Positions 55,253 through 63,921 of a stretch of DNA of 64,000 bases are shown piece by piece (within the stretch, counting starts at the first letter, position 1; each line of letters starts with the position of its first letter). The notes under the pieces are model-generated. The model saw only the letters and a program-made list of their open reading frames with translations, was not told the DNA's origin and did not search any database. Location of the stretch: contig CAZTOU010000017.1 of NCBI GenBank assembly GCA_964615365.1, forward strand, positions 1 to 64,000, given 5' to 3'. Made by a program: the position numbers and the translations under genes. Origin of the DNA: CAVXZE01 sp964615365 (lineage in GTDB: Bacteria > Myxococcota_A > UBA9160 > UBA6930).

Positions 55253-56121
55253 AGTACGCACTCTACACCGGATGCGTCGCCAAGGGCGCGGGACGGGAGC
55301 TGCTGGCCGCCGCCAATCTGGTTTGCCAGAAGCTCGGCATCGAGCTCGTCGAGATGACCGACGCCGCCTGCTGCGGTGCGGGGGTGATCGGCGAAGACAA
55401 CCCGCTGTTCGCCGACATGTTGAACGCCCGCACCTTCGCCCTGGCCGAGGCGCAGGGCCTCGACATCATGAACATCTGCGGCACCTGCCAGGGGGTGCAT
55501 CGCAAGGCGCAGCGCAAGCTCGACAACGATCCCGCCTACAAGGAGCGGGTGAACACCGAGCTCAAGAAGGACACCGGCCGGGAATACAAGGGGACCTTGA
55601 AGATCAAGCAGATCTACGAGGTGCTGCTGCAGGAGGTCGGTCTGGACGCGCTCCGGGAGAAGGTGGTCCGTCCGCTCAAGGGTCTGAAGGTCGCCCCCTT
55701 CTACGGCTGCTACGCTTTGCGTCCTCCCGAGGTGAACGATCTCGAGGACCCGGACGATCCGAACGAGCTGGAAGGGCTGATCGAGGCCCTCGGCGCCACG
55801 CCGGTCGACTACCCCGAGCGGCTCAAGTGCTGCGGGTTCCCGATCATGATGATGAACAAGGACAACTCGATGAAGCTGGCCGGCAATGCCGTGGCCGGTG
55901 CCAAGGACGCCGGAGCGGACGTCATCGCCACGCCCTGCCCGCTCTGCCACCTCAATCTGGACTCCTACCAGCCGACCTTCGCCTCGAAGATGGGGAGAAA
56001 CCTCGGGGTCCCCATCCTGCACGTTCCGCAGCTGGTGGCGCTGGCCCTGGGCGTCTCGAAAGAGGACCTTCGAGTGAAGACGCACGTGGTGCGTCCGACC
56101 GGAGCACTGGCTGCGTTCTGA
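55249..56121 (+). CDS. HdrB-like (CCG-domain) membrane-associated subunit of a type E succinate dehydrogenase
   Basis: A 290-residue protein with two CCG domains: C9, C41-C42 and C77/C80 in the first; C154, C194-C195 and C230/C233 in the second. Such domains bind non-cubane 4Fe-4S clusters in heterodisulfide reductase HdrB and in the SdhE/TfrB anchor of type E succinate:quinone or thiol:fumarate reductases. Here it replaces the usual cytochrome b anchor and has no obvious transmembrane helix. Start and stop overlap the operon neighbours. The partner may be menaquinone or a thiol; the sequence cannot tell. Confidence 0.92.
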   Translation: MKYALYTGCVAKGAGRELLAAANLVCQKLGIELVEMTDAACCGAGVIGEDNPLFADMLNARTFALAEAQGLDIMNICGTCQGVHRKAQRKLDNDPAYKERVNTELKKDTGREYKGTLKIKQIYEVLLQEVGLDALREKVVRPLKGLKVAPFYGCYALRPPEVNDLEDPDDPNELEGLIEALGATPVDYPERLKCCGFPIMMMNKDNSMKLAGNAVAGAKDAGADVIATPCPLCHLNLDSYQPTFASKMGRNLGVPILHVPQLVALALGVSKEDLRVKTHVVRPTGALAAF

Positions 56122-56148
56122 GGCACCGCGGAAGCGGAGCGGATCTTC

Positions 56149-57624
56149 CTACCTCGTCGCCAGGCGCAGGTGGTGAACCCGGTGGACCGCATCGGCGACA
56201 TGGATCCCCGATTCGATCGCCTGCTGGGTTCCCACTCCGGTGCCGCCGGCGTCGCAGCCCACGTAGAATAGACCGCCGATCGGAGCCGTGACCCTGGGCT
56301 TCTGGGCCCCGCACTGGCCCGCGATCTGTCCCAGGCCGATGGTCTCTCCCCCGGCGCCGGGCACCACCGAGTCGCGGGTCGCGTTGGAGACGGAGCGCGT
56401 GGTGTAAAGCTCCTTGGCTTCGATGAGTCCCTCCATCTCCGGGAAGGCGCCGAAGAGGATCTCCTCCCCGGCTTCGGCCCAGGCCTGGATCTCCTCCTGG
56501 CTGAGCTCCGGGTCGGGCGGGCAAAAGGAGCCCGTCATCAGCATCTGCTTGCCTTCCGGGGCGGCGCCCGGGTCGTAGTTGGCGGGAACCTCGTAGTAGA
56601 GGACCCCCTCCCGAGAGGCCTCGCCCTTTCGGGCGAGGTTGAAACGCTCCAGGCTCCAGGGGCTCTGGTTGGAGAAGACCACGCCATAGGGCCGATCCGT
56701 CACGGGCCCGCGAAGGAAGTAGCGATGCCCCAGGAGCGAGAAGGAGGGAACCAGATCCCTGATGTAGTTGACGTAGCTCTTGTCGAAATGTTCCTCACCC
56801 ACCAGCTTGAGCACGGTCGGTTGAATCCCCGCGTTGCTGATGACGAGGGGCGCCCTCATGGTGCCCTTCCGGGTCTCGACGCCGGCGACGCGTCCCCCCT
56901 CGACGAGGATCTTCTCCGTCCGGGTCCCCATCAGAACCGAGCCGCCGTTTCGACGCACCGCCTCACAGTAGGCCTCGGCGACCCGGCCAAAGCCCCCCTC
57001 GCAGAAGACGCCCCCGCCGCGGGTGAACATCTGTTGAAGGCTGGTGATGGCCTCCGCGGCGTCGAGAGAGTCCACCGGAACCATGAACATGCCGTCACAG
57101 CAGAGACTCACCAGAAAGGCGTAGAGCGATCTCGGAACGTCCTTCTTGGAGATCCAATCCTGGAAGGTGACTCCGCTCTGCTGCTGCACCTGCTCGGGCG
57201 GCATCAGAGTCATCTCGGCAAAGAACTGGATGGCGCCGGCCCTCCGATCCTCTTCGATCTCCAGCCACTCGAAGATGACGTTGGGATCGGTCTGCCCCGG
57301 CGGCATGGAGGGCAACATCTGGTACTTGCCGGCATCGGTCTTGTAGATGCTGCCCTGGGTCTCGGTGATCGCCAGCTTGGCGAGGTCGGATACCTCCAGC
57401 TCGTCGAGGACCACCTGGTAGAGGTTCCCCTCCACCGGAGCCCCGATCACCACCCAGGCGGTGTAGGTGAAGCCGTTCTTGGAAAGGCTCATGGCCTTCC
57501 CGCCGGCCTGAGCGTTCTTCTCGACCAGCAGCACCTCGAGCCCGCGCTTGGCGAGGAGACCTGCACAGGAGCTCCCGCCAAACCCCGCTCCGATCACGAT
57601 GACGTCGTAGGATTCGCCCGCCAT
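56149..57624 (-). CDS. CrtI-like FAD-dependent oxidoreductase (phytoene desaturase superfamily)
   Basis: A 491-residue protein with the FAD loop IGAGFGGSSCAGLLAKRGLEVLLVEKN and the GG motif QAGGKAMSLSK. The C-terminal CrtI-type signature region is PIGGLFYVGCDAGGTGVGTQQAIESG. The mid-section resembles CrtI-type desaturases rather than monooxygenases. The third-codon ATG at 57624 is better spaced from GGAGG than the one at 57630. It could act on isoprenoids or other apolar molecules; no carotenoid gene is nearby. It converges on the sdh operon. Confidence 0.82.
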   Translation of the reverse strand: MAGESYDVIVIGAGFGGSSCAGLLAKRGLEVLLVEKNAQAGGKAMSLSKNGFTYTAWVVIGAPVEGNLYQVVLDELEVSDLAKLAITETQGSIYKTDAGKYQMLPSMPPGQTDPNVIFEWLEIEEDRRAGAIQFFAEMTLMPPEQVQQQSGVTFQDWISKKDVPRSLYAFLVSLCCDGMFMVPVDSLDAAEAITSLQQMFTRGGGVFCEGGFGRVAEAYCEAVRRNGGSVLMGTRTEKILVEGGRVAGVETRKGTMRAPLVISNAGIQPTVLKLVGEEHFDKSYVNYIRDLVPSFSLLGHRYFLRGPVTDRPYGVVFSNQSPWSLERFNLARKGEASREGVLYYEVPANYDPGAAPEGKQMLMTGSFCPPDPELSQEEIQAWAEAGEEILFGAFPEMEGLIEAKELYTTRSVSNATRDSVVPGAGGETIGLGQIAGQCGAQKPRVTAPIGGLFYVGCDAGGTGVGTQQAIESGIHVADAVHRVHHLRLATR

Positions 57625-57674
57625 TTCCATCCCCTCCGCAGCAGGACGATTCGACAGCCCGGCATGTCGGTCAC

Positions 57675-59597
57675 TCAGGATCGAGAGGCTACCAGATCGC
57701 GGGCAACCGCCACCGCCTCGCCGGCATCGGGTGCGTAGCCGTCTGCTCCGATGCCATCCGCGAACTTCCGATTGATGGGAGCCCCTCCCACCAGTACCCG
57801 CACGCCCTGCCGAAGCTCTTTCTGTGCCAGCTCCTCCAGGACCTTCTCCATCTCGTGCATGGTCGTGGTCAGGAGAGCGGACATCGCCAGGATATGAGGT
57901 CGGTACTCCTCGACCCGTCGCACGAACTCTTCCACGGACACGTTGACGCCCGCGTCCTGGATCTCGAAGCCGACTCCCCGAAGCATCGTGGCGACCATGT
58001 TCTTGCCGATGTCGTGCATGTCTCCCTGGACCGTCCCGATCAGAACCTTGAAGGTCTCCCGCTGCTTTTCACCGGCCAGGTGCGGCTCGAGGACGGCGAG
58101 GGCCTCGTTCACGGCACGGGCGGCGAGTAGCACCTCGGGGATGAAGACCTCTCCGGTCTTGAAGCGGGCGCCGATCACCTCCATGCCGGCGATCAGCCCG
58201 CGCTCCAGGATCTCCCGCGCCTTCAGCTTGCCGTCGAGCAGCTCCCGGACGGAGCGATCGAGAGCACGGCGGTCGCCCGCCACCACCGCACTGCGGACGG
58301 AGCCGAGCTCGTCGACCTCCGCGCCGCCGGGCGCGATCCGGGTCGCAGCCTCCTCCAGGTGCCGCTTCGAGAGGATCGGCGCACCCCCCGCCGTCATCGG
58401 CAGCCTGCCCTCCTGCAGGATGCGCTCCCCGGCGCGAACCAGCCGCTCGAACACGGCACCCGGCGGCACCGAATCGGCAACCCCGAGAATCAGGCGGTCG
58501 CCGGGTGCGACGCTCGCGAAGAGGTGATCGAGAAATGCCTCGAACTCCTCCTCGCTGGCCGTCTCCTCCAACATCACGCACTCCGGAATCCCACCCATGA
58601 TCGTCAGCCTGTCCCGCCACCTCGAGTAGTACTCCGCGATGTCGACCTTGGTCATCGGATGGGGCGTCACCGACTCCGCCACGTGTGCACCGCAGTCGCG
58701 GATCTGATCCATGAGCCCCCGGTTCTCTCCGTCGGTATGGGTCGCCACCAGCTTGCCCCGGGCTTCCAGCGTCTCGGCGGCCCTTCGCAGCCAGGGTGCG
58801 ATCTCCTTCTCGAAGTACGGAGGGTAGGTGAGCATGTCGTCGTAGTTGGCGCCCCACAGCACCACCTCGACGGGTGAGTCGGCGATCGCGGCGAGGACCT
58901 TCTCGTAGTAGGGATTGAGCCGCTCGGCCAGATCCCGCATCGAGCCGTAGCTGTCCTCGTACTCGAAGAAGAAGCGGGTCGGATCCAGGAACTCCTTCTG
59001 GATGTGATGCATCGGGGAGGCCGCCAGCGAGGGGCCCCCGGCGGCGACCACCCCCTCTTCCCCGATCTCCTCGGCGTAGGCGAGGAAGGTCTCGTGGTTC
59101 GGGGTCACCTCGATGTTCTCGAAGATGTAGCCCACCACGTCGTAGTCCTCGGGCCGCTTGATGATGTGCTCCTGGGTCCAGCCCAGCGAGGCACCGGCGC
59201 GCTTCATCTCCTCGGTGTGCCCGCCCAGGGTGCTGACCGTTCCGCGAGGCGTGCGGTACTCGACCCGCTGCAGCCCGCCCTCGCCTTCGACCCGGATCTC
59301 CACGTCGCCCCCGAACTCCCATCGGTAGACCGCCTGGCGGAAGCGGTAGAGGCCGATGGCGCGATGCAGGACGTCCTCCGGACCGCTGACGATGCTGGCG
59401 AAGTCGGGGACCATCTTGTAGAGCGCCCAACCGTTGGCCCGCGCGATCTCGTCGTGACTCATCTCCCGGTACGGCTCCGGGAGGGTCCCGCCCAGGGAGT
59501 TGGCCAGCCACCAGAGATCGAGCCGCGGCGCGAAGGGGATCACGTCCACCATCTCTCCCCGCATCGCGGCCAGAATGCGCTGCTTGTGCGTGGTCAT
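57675..59597 (-). CDS. Uroporphyrinogen-decarboxylase-like methyltransferase fused to a corrinoid-binding protein
   Basis: A 640-residue fusion. Residues 1-395 are a UroD/MtaA-like TIM barrel (HKQRILAAMRGEMVDVIPFAPR, and the metal-ligand GKLVATHTDGENRG). Residues 425-505 are the B12-cap helices. Residues 515-636 bind cobalamin with the D526-x-H528-x-x-G531 motif (GDMHDIGKN). Such enzymes move a methyl group between a methylated substrate, the corrinoid and an acceptor thiol. Fusing the UroD methyltransferase directly to its corrinoid partner is less usual than separate genes. AGGAGG precedes the ATG at 59597. Confidence 0.92.
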   Translation of the reverse strand: MTTHKQRILAAMRGEMVDVIPFAPRLDLWWLANSLGGTLPEPYREMSHDEIARANGWALYKMVPDFASIVSGPEDVLHRAIGLYRFRQAVYRWEFGGDVEIRVEGEGGLQRVEYRTPRGTVSTLGGHTEEMKRAGASLGWTQEHIIKRPEDYDVVGYIFENIEVTPNHETFLAYAEEIGEEGVVAAGGPSLAASPMHHIQKEFLDPTRFFFEYEDSYGSMRDLAERLNPYYEKVLAAIADSPVEVVLWGANYDDMLTYPPYFEKEIAPWLRRAAETLEARGKLVATHTDGENRGLMDQIRDCGAHVAESVTPHPMTKVDIAEYYSRWRDRLTIMGGIPECVMLEETASEEEFEAFLDHLFASVAPGDRLILGVADSVPPGAVFERLVRAGERILQEGRLPMTAGGAPILSKRHLEEAATRIAPGGAEVDELGSVRSAVVAGDRRALDRSVRELLDGKLKAREILERGLIAGMEVIGARFKTGEVFIPEVLLAARAVNEALAVLEPHLAGEKQRETFKVLIGTVQGDMHDIGKNMVATMLRGVGFEIQDAGVNVSVEEFVRRVEEYRPHILAMSALLTTTMHEMEKVLEELAQKELRQGVRVLVGGAPINRKFADGIGADGYAPDAGEAVAVARDLVASRS

Positions 59598-59735
59598 CGA
59601 GAGCCTCCTGAGAGCTCGCACCCGGGGCGTCTCGCCGCGTCGGTACGACAAGAGAACATGAAATATTTCAATAGCTTGGGGCCGAACCTTCGAGTATCGA
59701 TGGAGGCGGGCAACGGTGCGGGCGAACCCCGGAGC

Positions 59736-60836
59736 TCAGTTCGACTTTCGCCCCGCGACCCCCTTGGTGCGCTTCGAGATCTTTCTGGCGGCCTCCGTGG
59801 GCCGGAGCTTGCGCACCGCCGCGCCGGCGCGCCACATCTCGGAGTTCCCGATCTGTGCCAGCTCCTTCGAGAGACCGATCTGGTAGTCCTTCTTTCCGCA
59901 GGAATTCAGCACGCGACGGGTCTCCGCTCCGGACGCGACACGCTTGTAGAGCTCGCGGAAGACCGGCATCACCGCCTTCTTGAACTTCGGCTTCCAGTCG
60001 AGAGCGCCGCGCTGCGCGGTGGCCGAGCAGTTGGCGTACATCCAATCCATGCCGTTCTCGTCCACGAGACGGATCAGGCTCTGCGTGAGCTCTTCAACGG
60101 TCTCGTTGAAGGCCTCGGAGGGGCTGTGCCCGTGCTTTCGGAGAACGTCGTACTGCGCCTCCATGATTCCGGCGAGTGCCCCCATCAGCACTCCACGCTC
60201 GCCGGTGAGATCGCTGAATACCTCGTTTCGGAAGCTGGTCGGGAAGAGGTACCCGGAACCCACCGCGATCCCCGTGGCGAGGCAACGCTCCTCGGCGCGG
60301 CCCGTGGCGTCCTGCTCGACGGCGTAGCTCGAGTTGATCCCGGCGCCGGAGAGGAAGTTCCGCCGGACCGAGGTGCCGGAACCCTTGGGGGCGACCAGGA
60401 TCACGTCGACGTCCTCCGGCGGGACCACCTTGGTCTGATCCTTGTAGGCGATCGAGAAGCCGTGGGAGAAGTAGAGCGCGTCGCCGGGATCCAGGTTCTT
60501 CTTCACCACGGGCCAGATCGCGCGCTGTGCGGCGTCGGAGACCAGCATCTGGACGATGGTGCCGCGCTTGACCGCCTCGGCGATGTCGAAGAGGGTCTTT
60601 CCCGGCTTCCATCCGTCCTTGACCGCCCGGTTCCAGTCCTTCCTGAACTTCGGAGACTGGCCGACGATCACCTCGATGCCGTTGTCGCGCATGTTGAGCG
60701 ACTGCGCCGGGCCCTGGACGCCGTAGCCGATCACGGCGACCACCTCCTTCTTCAGGACCTTCCGGGCTTTCGCGAGGGTGAACTCCTTGCGCGTGACGAC
60801 CTTCTCCCTCTCCCCACCGAAATCGATGACGGCCAT
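59736..60836 (-). CDS. ilvC: Ketol-acid reductoisomerase, fungal mitochondrial Ilv5-like
   Basis: A second KARI (366 residues) of the single-knotted type but with the fungal/Bacteroidetes-like insertions. It shows VIGYGVQGPAQSLNMRDNG, DGWKPGKTLFDIAEAVKRGTI, LYFSHGFSIAYKDQTKV, VILVAPKGSGTSVRRNFLSG, the GERGVLMGALAGIMEAQYDVLR and NETVEELTQSL segments, and the C-terminal YANCSATAQRGALDW. These read like yeast Ilv5 from memory. Metal ligands (D and E in SDLTGERG; E in NETVEE) are present. It lies 27 bases after hypB in the same operon. Why a genome needs two KARIs is unclear. Confidence 0.92.
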   Translation of the reverse strand: MAVIDFGGEREKVVTRKEFTLAKARKVLKKEVVAVIGYGVQGPAQSLNMRDNGIEVIVGQSPKFRKDWNRAVKDGWKPGKTLFDIAEAVKRGTIVQMLVSDAAQRAIWPVVKKNLDPGDALYFSHGFSIAYKDQTKVVPPEDVDVILVAPKGSGTSVRRNFLSGAGINSSYAVEQDATGRAEERCLATGIAVGSGYLFPTSFRNEVFSDLTGERGVLMGALAGIMEAQYDVLRKHGHSPSEAFNETVEELTQSLIRLVDENGMDWMYANCSATAQRGALDWKPKFKKAVMPVFRELYKRVASGAETRRVLNSCGKKDYQIGLSKELAQIGNSEMWRAGAAVRKLRPTEAARKISKRTKGVAGRKSN

Positions 60837-60863
60837 TCTCTCCTCCTCTTCCCGGGCTCCCGG

Positions 60864-61535
60864 TCAGTCCTTGATGAAGTCCTTCGCCTCTCGACCGAGC
60901 CAGCTGGCCCAGTCCTCGACGCCCTCCCCCGTCTTCGCGGAGATCTCGAAGATCCGAATTCCGGGGTTGAGCTTGGCGACCCTCTGTCTCATCGCCTCGA
61001 TGTCGAAGTCCGAGAACTCGAGGTAGTCGATCTTGTTGACCAATAGCACGTCGCAGACAGTGAACATGAGGGGATACTTGAGCGGCTTGTCGTCCCCTTC
61101 CGGCACGCTCAGGATCATCACGTTCCGGATGGCGCCGGTGTCGAACTCCGCCGGGCAGACCAGGTTCCCCACGTTCTCGATGATCACGACGTCGAGGGCG
61201 TCCAGATCCAGCCCCTCGAGGCCCCGGGCGACCATCGCGGCGTCCAGGTGACAGAAGCCTCCGGTCCTGAGCTGCACCGCGCTAATGCCCTTCGCAGCCA
61301 CCTTCTCCGCATCGACCATCGAGTCGATGTCCGCCTCCAGGACGCCGAACCGGAGCGACCCCTTCAGCCGCTCGATGGTGGAGAGGATGGTGCTGGTCTT
61401 CCCCGCCCCCGGCGACGACATCAGGTTGATCAGGAAGGTCTTCTCTTCGGCGAGCCATCTCCGCAGCTCCTCCGCCGCCTTCTCGTTGTCGGCGTGGATG
61501 TCTTGCTTGACTTCGATCAGTCTGACCTCGTCCAT
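60864..61535 (-). CDS. hypB: Nickel-insertion GTPase HypB
   Basis: A 223-residue SIMIBI GTPase that loads nickel into [NiFe]-hydrogenase or related enzymes. It has the P-loop MSSPGAGKTS, EADIDSMVDAEK, the metal-site cysteines and histidine in GGFCHLDAAM and NLVCPAEFD, and NKIDYLEFSDFD. The N-terminus lacks the histidine-rich nickel-storage stretch of E. coli HypB. It overlaps hypA by one base (TGATG). No hydrogenase structural gene is in view. Confidence 0.95.
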   Translation of the reverse strand: MDEVRLIEVKQDIHADNEKAAEELRRWLAEEKTFLINLMSSPGAGKTSTILSTIERLKGSLRFGVLEADIDSMVDAEKVAAKGISAVQLRTGGFCHLDAAMVARGLEGLDLDALDVVIIENVGNLVCPAEFDTGAIRNVMILSVPEGDDKPLKYPLMFTVCDVLLVNKIDYLEFSDFDIEAMRQRVAKLNPGIRIFEISAKTGEGVEDWASWLGREAKDFIKD

Positions 61536-61885
61536 CAGATCACCTCGATGTTCTTGATGAAGTACTCGCGTCCGGAGACCAGTCGGAACCCGGATTCCCC
61601 GCAGTCGGGGCAGACGGCCTCCCGAAACTGATCCTTCTGGATCTCGAAGGAGCAGGCGCAGGACTCACAGCGCACGACGATGGGCACCTTCTCGATCGCC
61701 AGCTCCGCGTTCTCGGCCAGGGTGTCCCGGCTCAGGTAGTCGAAGTAGCGCTGCAGCCACTCGTCTTCCAGATCGGAGAGCTCGCCCACCCGGAGGTGAA
61801 TCCGGACGATCTTGCTCACCTCGTGCCCAGCAGCGTGCTTGAGCACGATGTCGAGAATGCGTTCCGTGACCTGTAGCTCGTGCAT
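61535..61885 (-). CDS. hypA: Nickel metallochaperone HypA
   Basis: A 116-residue protein with the invariant MHEL N-terminus that holds nickel (Met1, His2) and a zinc ribbon (CESCACSFEIQ and CPDCGESG). It delivers nickel to HypB or the target. The ATG at 61885 gives the canonical MHE start; longer in-frame starts do not. Head of a hypA-hypB-ilvC operon. Confidence 0.95.
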   Translation of the reverse strand: MHELQVTERILDIVLKHAAGHEVSKIVRIHLRVGELSDLEDEWLQRYFDYLSRDTLAENAELAIEKVPIVVRCESCACSFEIQKDQFREAVCPDCGESGFRLVSGREYFIKNIEVI

Positions 61886-62051
61886 ACGAAGTGGGCTCTT
61901 CCATCGGGCGTTCGGATTCCGCTCTGCCGGGCGGCCCTTCCCGCGGCCCCGCCGTCGCGGGTCCTGACCGGGGTCCGGAAACGGACTCCTCGGGCCACGC
62001 CCCTTCCATGACGATAGCATCGGCCGGTAAAACCACCTGTCAGAGACCAGC

Positions 62052-62085
62052 CCACATTCCTCACCAGCTCGCTACTGCGGCCGCC
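62052..62085 (+). repeat. Dispersed 34-base repeat, copy 2
   Basis: Same element as at 52381-52414 (two mismatches: ccacattcc here for ccgcatttc). It is in the 270-base gap between hypA and the UroD-like gene, in the same orientation. Both copies sit near gene ends. Confidence 0.7.
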
Positions 62086-62155
62086 CCCGAGGGAGATCCG
62101 GATCGGGGGCCGTCGGTCCGCAACACCGGGGCGATCACAGGTGCCTGGCCGCAGG

Positions 62156-63220
62156 CTAGTAGGTCCCGAACTCCTCGACCGCTTCGAAGAAGGCCCGCAC
62201 GTTCGCCCAGGGGATTCCCTCGGCGGGCTCGAGATCGTAGGCCGGGGAGATGATCAGTCCGCCGCCCTTCCCCACCGTCGCGATCCGCTCCCGCACCTCG
62301 GCGCGAATCGACGCCGGGGAGCCCCACGACCAGCGCTGCGCGGTGCCCACGGTCCCGAAGAAGGTGAGGCGGTCGCCGTACCAGAGCTTGAGCGTCTCCG
62401 GGTCCATCACGTCCGGTTGAACGGGATTGAGGATGTCGACCCCGATCTCGATCAGGTCGGGGATGATCGGCTCGATGTTGCCGTCACTGTGCCAGAAGAT
62501 GGCCAGCTCGGGATTGGCGCGGCGGCAGGTGTCGATGAGGGTCCGGAGGTGCGGCTTGAAGTAGCGCTGCCACATGGCCCGGCTCATCAGCATTCGACTG
62601 GGCTCTCCGACGTCGTCGTCGAGCGCGAGGATGTCGATGCCCGCCCTGGTGAGCAACAGCCCCACCGCCAGGTGCATGGCCGTGATCTGCTCCAGCAAAT
62701 AGTCGACCAGCGGCGGATTCTCGACCATGTCGATCATGAACTGCTCGAAGCCGCGCAGCCGGGAGGCGGTCTCGAAGAGGTCTCCACCCAGGTGGGGAGG
62801 CGAGGCCATCACCGGGTACCCCTGCTCGTGCTTGCGCTCGACGTCGGCCCGAAGCCGGTCCGGGTCCACCGGGGCCAGGACGTCGGGGAGCGGCGCCGCG
62901 GCGATCTCTTCGATGCTCCGGGCGTCCCCCAGGCGCGCGTGCCGCGGGATCTCCGGGTGGTATCCCCAGTCGTGATAGGTGCGCAGGATCTCCCGCGAGC
63001 CGACGTAGGTATCGGCGGGAAGCGACTCGAGATAGCGGAGAAAGTCGACCTGGTCCTCGGGCTCGGGAAACCCGGTGAAGCGGATATCGGTCTCGAAACC
63101 CTCGTCCCCGATCCGTCCCGGATGCTTGCCGAACACGGTCGGGTAGAAGTTGACCATCCTCGGCACGCGGTCGGGCTCCCGGTGTTGCAGCACGGCCCGG
63201 ACCCGCTCGCGTGAGTTCAT
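62156..63220 (-). CDS. UroD-like methyltransferase (single domain)
   Basis: A 354-residue uroporphyrinogen-decarboxylase-superfamily protein starting MNSRERVRAVLQHREPDRVPRMV. IFWHSDGNIEPIIPDLIEIGVDILNPVQPDVMD and LTFFGTVGTAQRWSWGSP are the usual C-terminal half. Members of this group (MtaA/MtbA/HemE-like) transfer methyl groups from corrinoid proteins; true HemE is about this size but has different substrate residues. It is not fused to a B12 domain, unlike its relative at 57675. Together they hint at corrinoid-dependent demethylation in this region. Confidence 0.88.
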   Translation of the reverse strand: MNSRERVRAVLQHREPDRVPRMVNFYPTVFGKHPGRIGDEGFETDIRFTGFPEPEDQVDFLRYLESLPADTYVGSREILRTYHDWGYHPEIPRHARLGDARSIEEIAAAPLPDVLAPVDPDRLRADVERKHEQGYPVMASPPHLGGDLFETASRLRGFEQFMIDMVENPPLVDYLLEQITAMHLAVGLLLTRAGIDILALDDDVGEPSRMLMSRAMWQRYFKPHLRTLIDTCRRANPELAIFWHSDGNIEPIIPDLIEIGVDILNPVQPDVMDPETLKLWYGDRLTFFGTVGTAQRWSWGSPASIRAEVRERIATVGKGGGLIISPAYDLEPAEGIPWANVRAFFEAVEEFGTY

Positions 63221-63303
63221 CGTCCGCCCCGATCTCGTTTCCGGCTCCACCCGAACGCCCCCAATCCGTCGAAGTCCCCCATCCGGCTCGGCGCTGGCCC
63301 GGC

Positions 63304-63921
63304 TCAGACCTCTGCGGAGTACGGCGGCGCCGGATCGTACTCCATGGCGCGCTGCACCAGCCGCGCGTGTTCGACGCCGTACATCTGTCCCACCAGCCAG
63401 AGCGACATGTCGATCCCGGCGGAGACCCCCGCCGCGGTGACGAGATTGCCGTCGCGCACGTAGCGGACGCGTTCGAGGACGGTCGCATCCGAAGCGGCCT
63501 CGCGGAGCGTCTCGATGTAGGCCCAGTGGGTGGTGATGCGCTTCTCCTTGGCGAGACCCGCTGCGTGGAGCACCGCGGACCCCGTGCAGACGCTGGTGAT
63601 CCACTGGCAGGTCTCACCCGCCTGGGCGAGCCAGTCGAGCAGCGCCGGGTTCTTCATCTCGGCGCGGGTCCCCTGGCCACCCGGGACGAGCACGACGTCG
63701 AGCGCCGGCGCGTCCGCGAAGCTGCAGTCGGGAAGCACGCGCAGGCCCCCCGCGCAGCGGACCGGCTCGGTGCTCTCGGCGGTCAGGACGACGCGGAGCT
63801 CCTCGTGGCCGAGCCGCGCCATCTTGAAGACCTCCCAGAGCCCCACCCAGTCGAGCTCTTCCGCATCGTCGAAGACGACGATTCCGATGGTGGCAGGCAA
63901 CGCCCTTCCCTCCCTCCTCAT
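63304..63921 (-). CDS. DJ-1/PfpI family protein (isonitrile hydratase-like)
   Basis: A 205-residue class I glutamine-amidotransferase-fold protein. It shows VGLWEVFKMARLG near the N-terminus, LVPGGQGTR, and the nucleophile Cys in SVCTGSAVLHAAGL with THWAYIETLRE behind it; this arrangement fits DJ-1/PfpI and the isonitrile-hydratase subgroup. Two starts are possible: an ATG at 63921 and a TTG at 63900 that has the ATG's own AGGAGG-like bases as ribosome binding site. The catalytic role is unknown; some members are isonitrile hydratases, others transcription co-factors. Confidence 0.82.
   Translation of the reverse strand: MRREGRALPATIGIVVFDDAEELDWVGLWEVFKMARLGHEELRVVLTAESTEPVRCAGGLRVLPDCSFADAPALDVVLVPGGQGTRAEMKNPALLDWLAQAGETCQWITSVCTGSAVLHAAGLAKEKRITTHWAYIETLREAASDATVLERVRYVRDGNLVTAAGVSAGIDMSLWLVGQMYGVEHARLVQRAMEYDPAPPYSAEV

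Noticed and set aside
60864..61885. hypA-hypB as part of a hydrogenase cluster
   Set aside because: No hydrogenase structural or other maturation gene (hypC-F) is within the window, so only the nickel chaperones are claimed.
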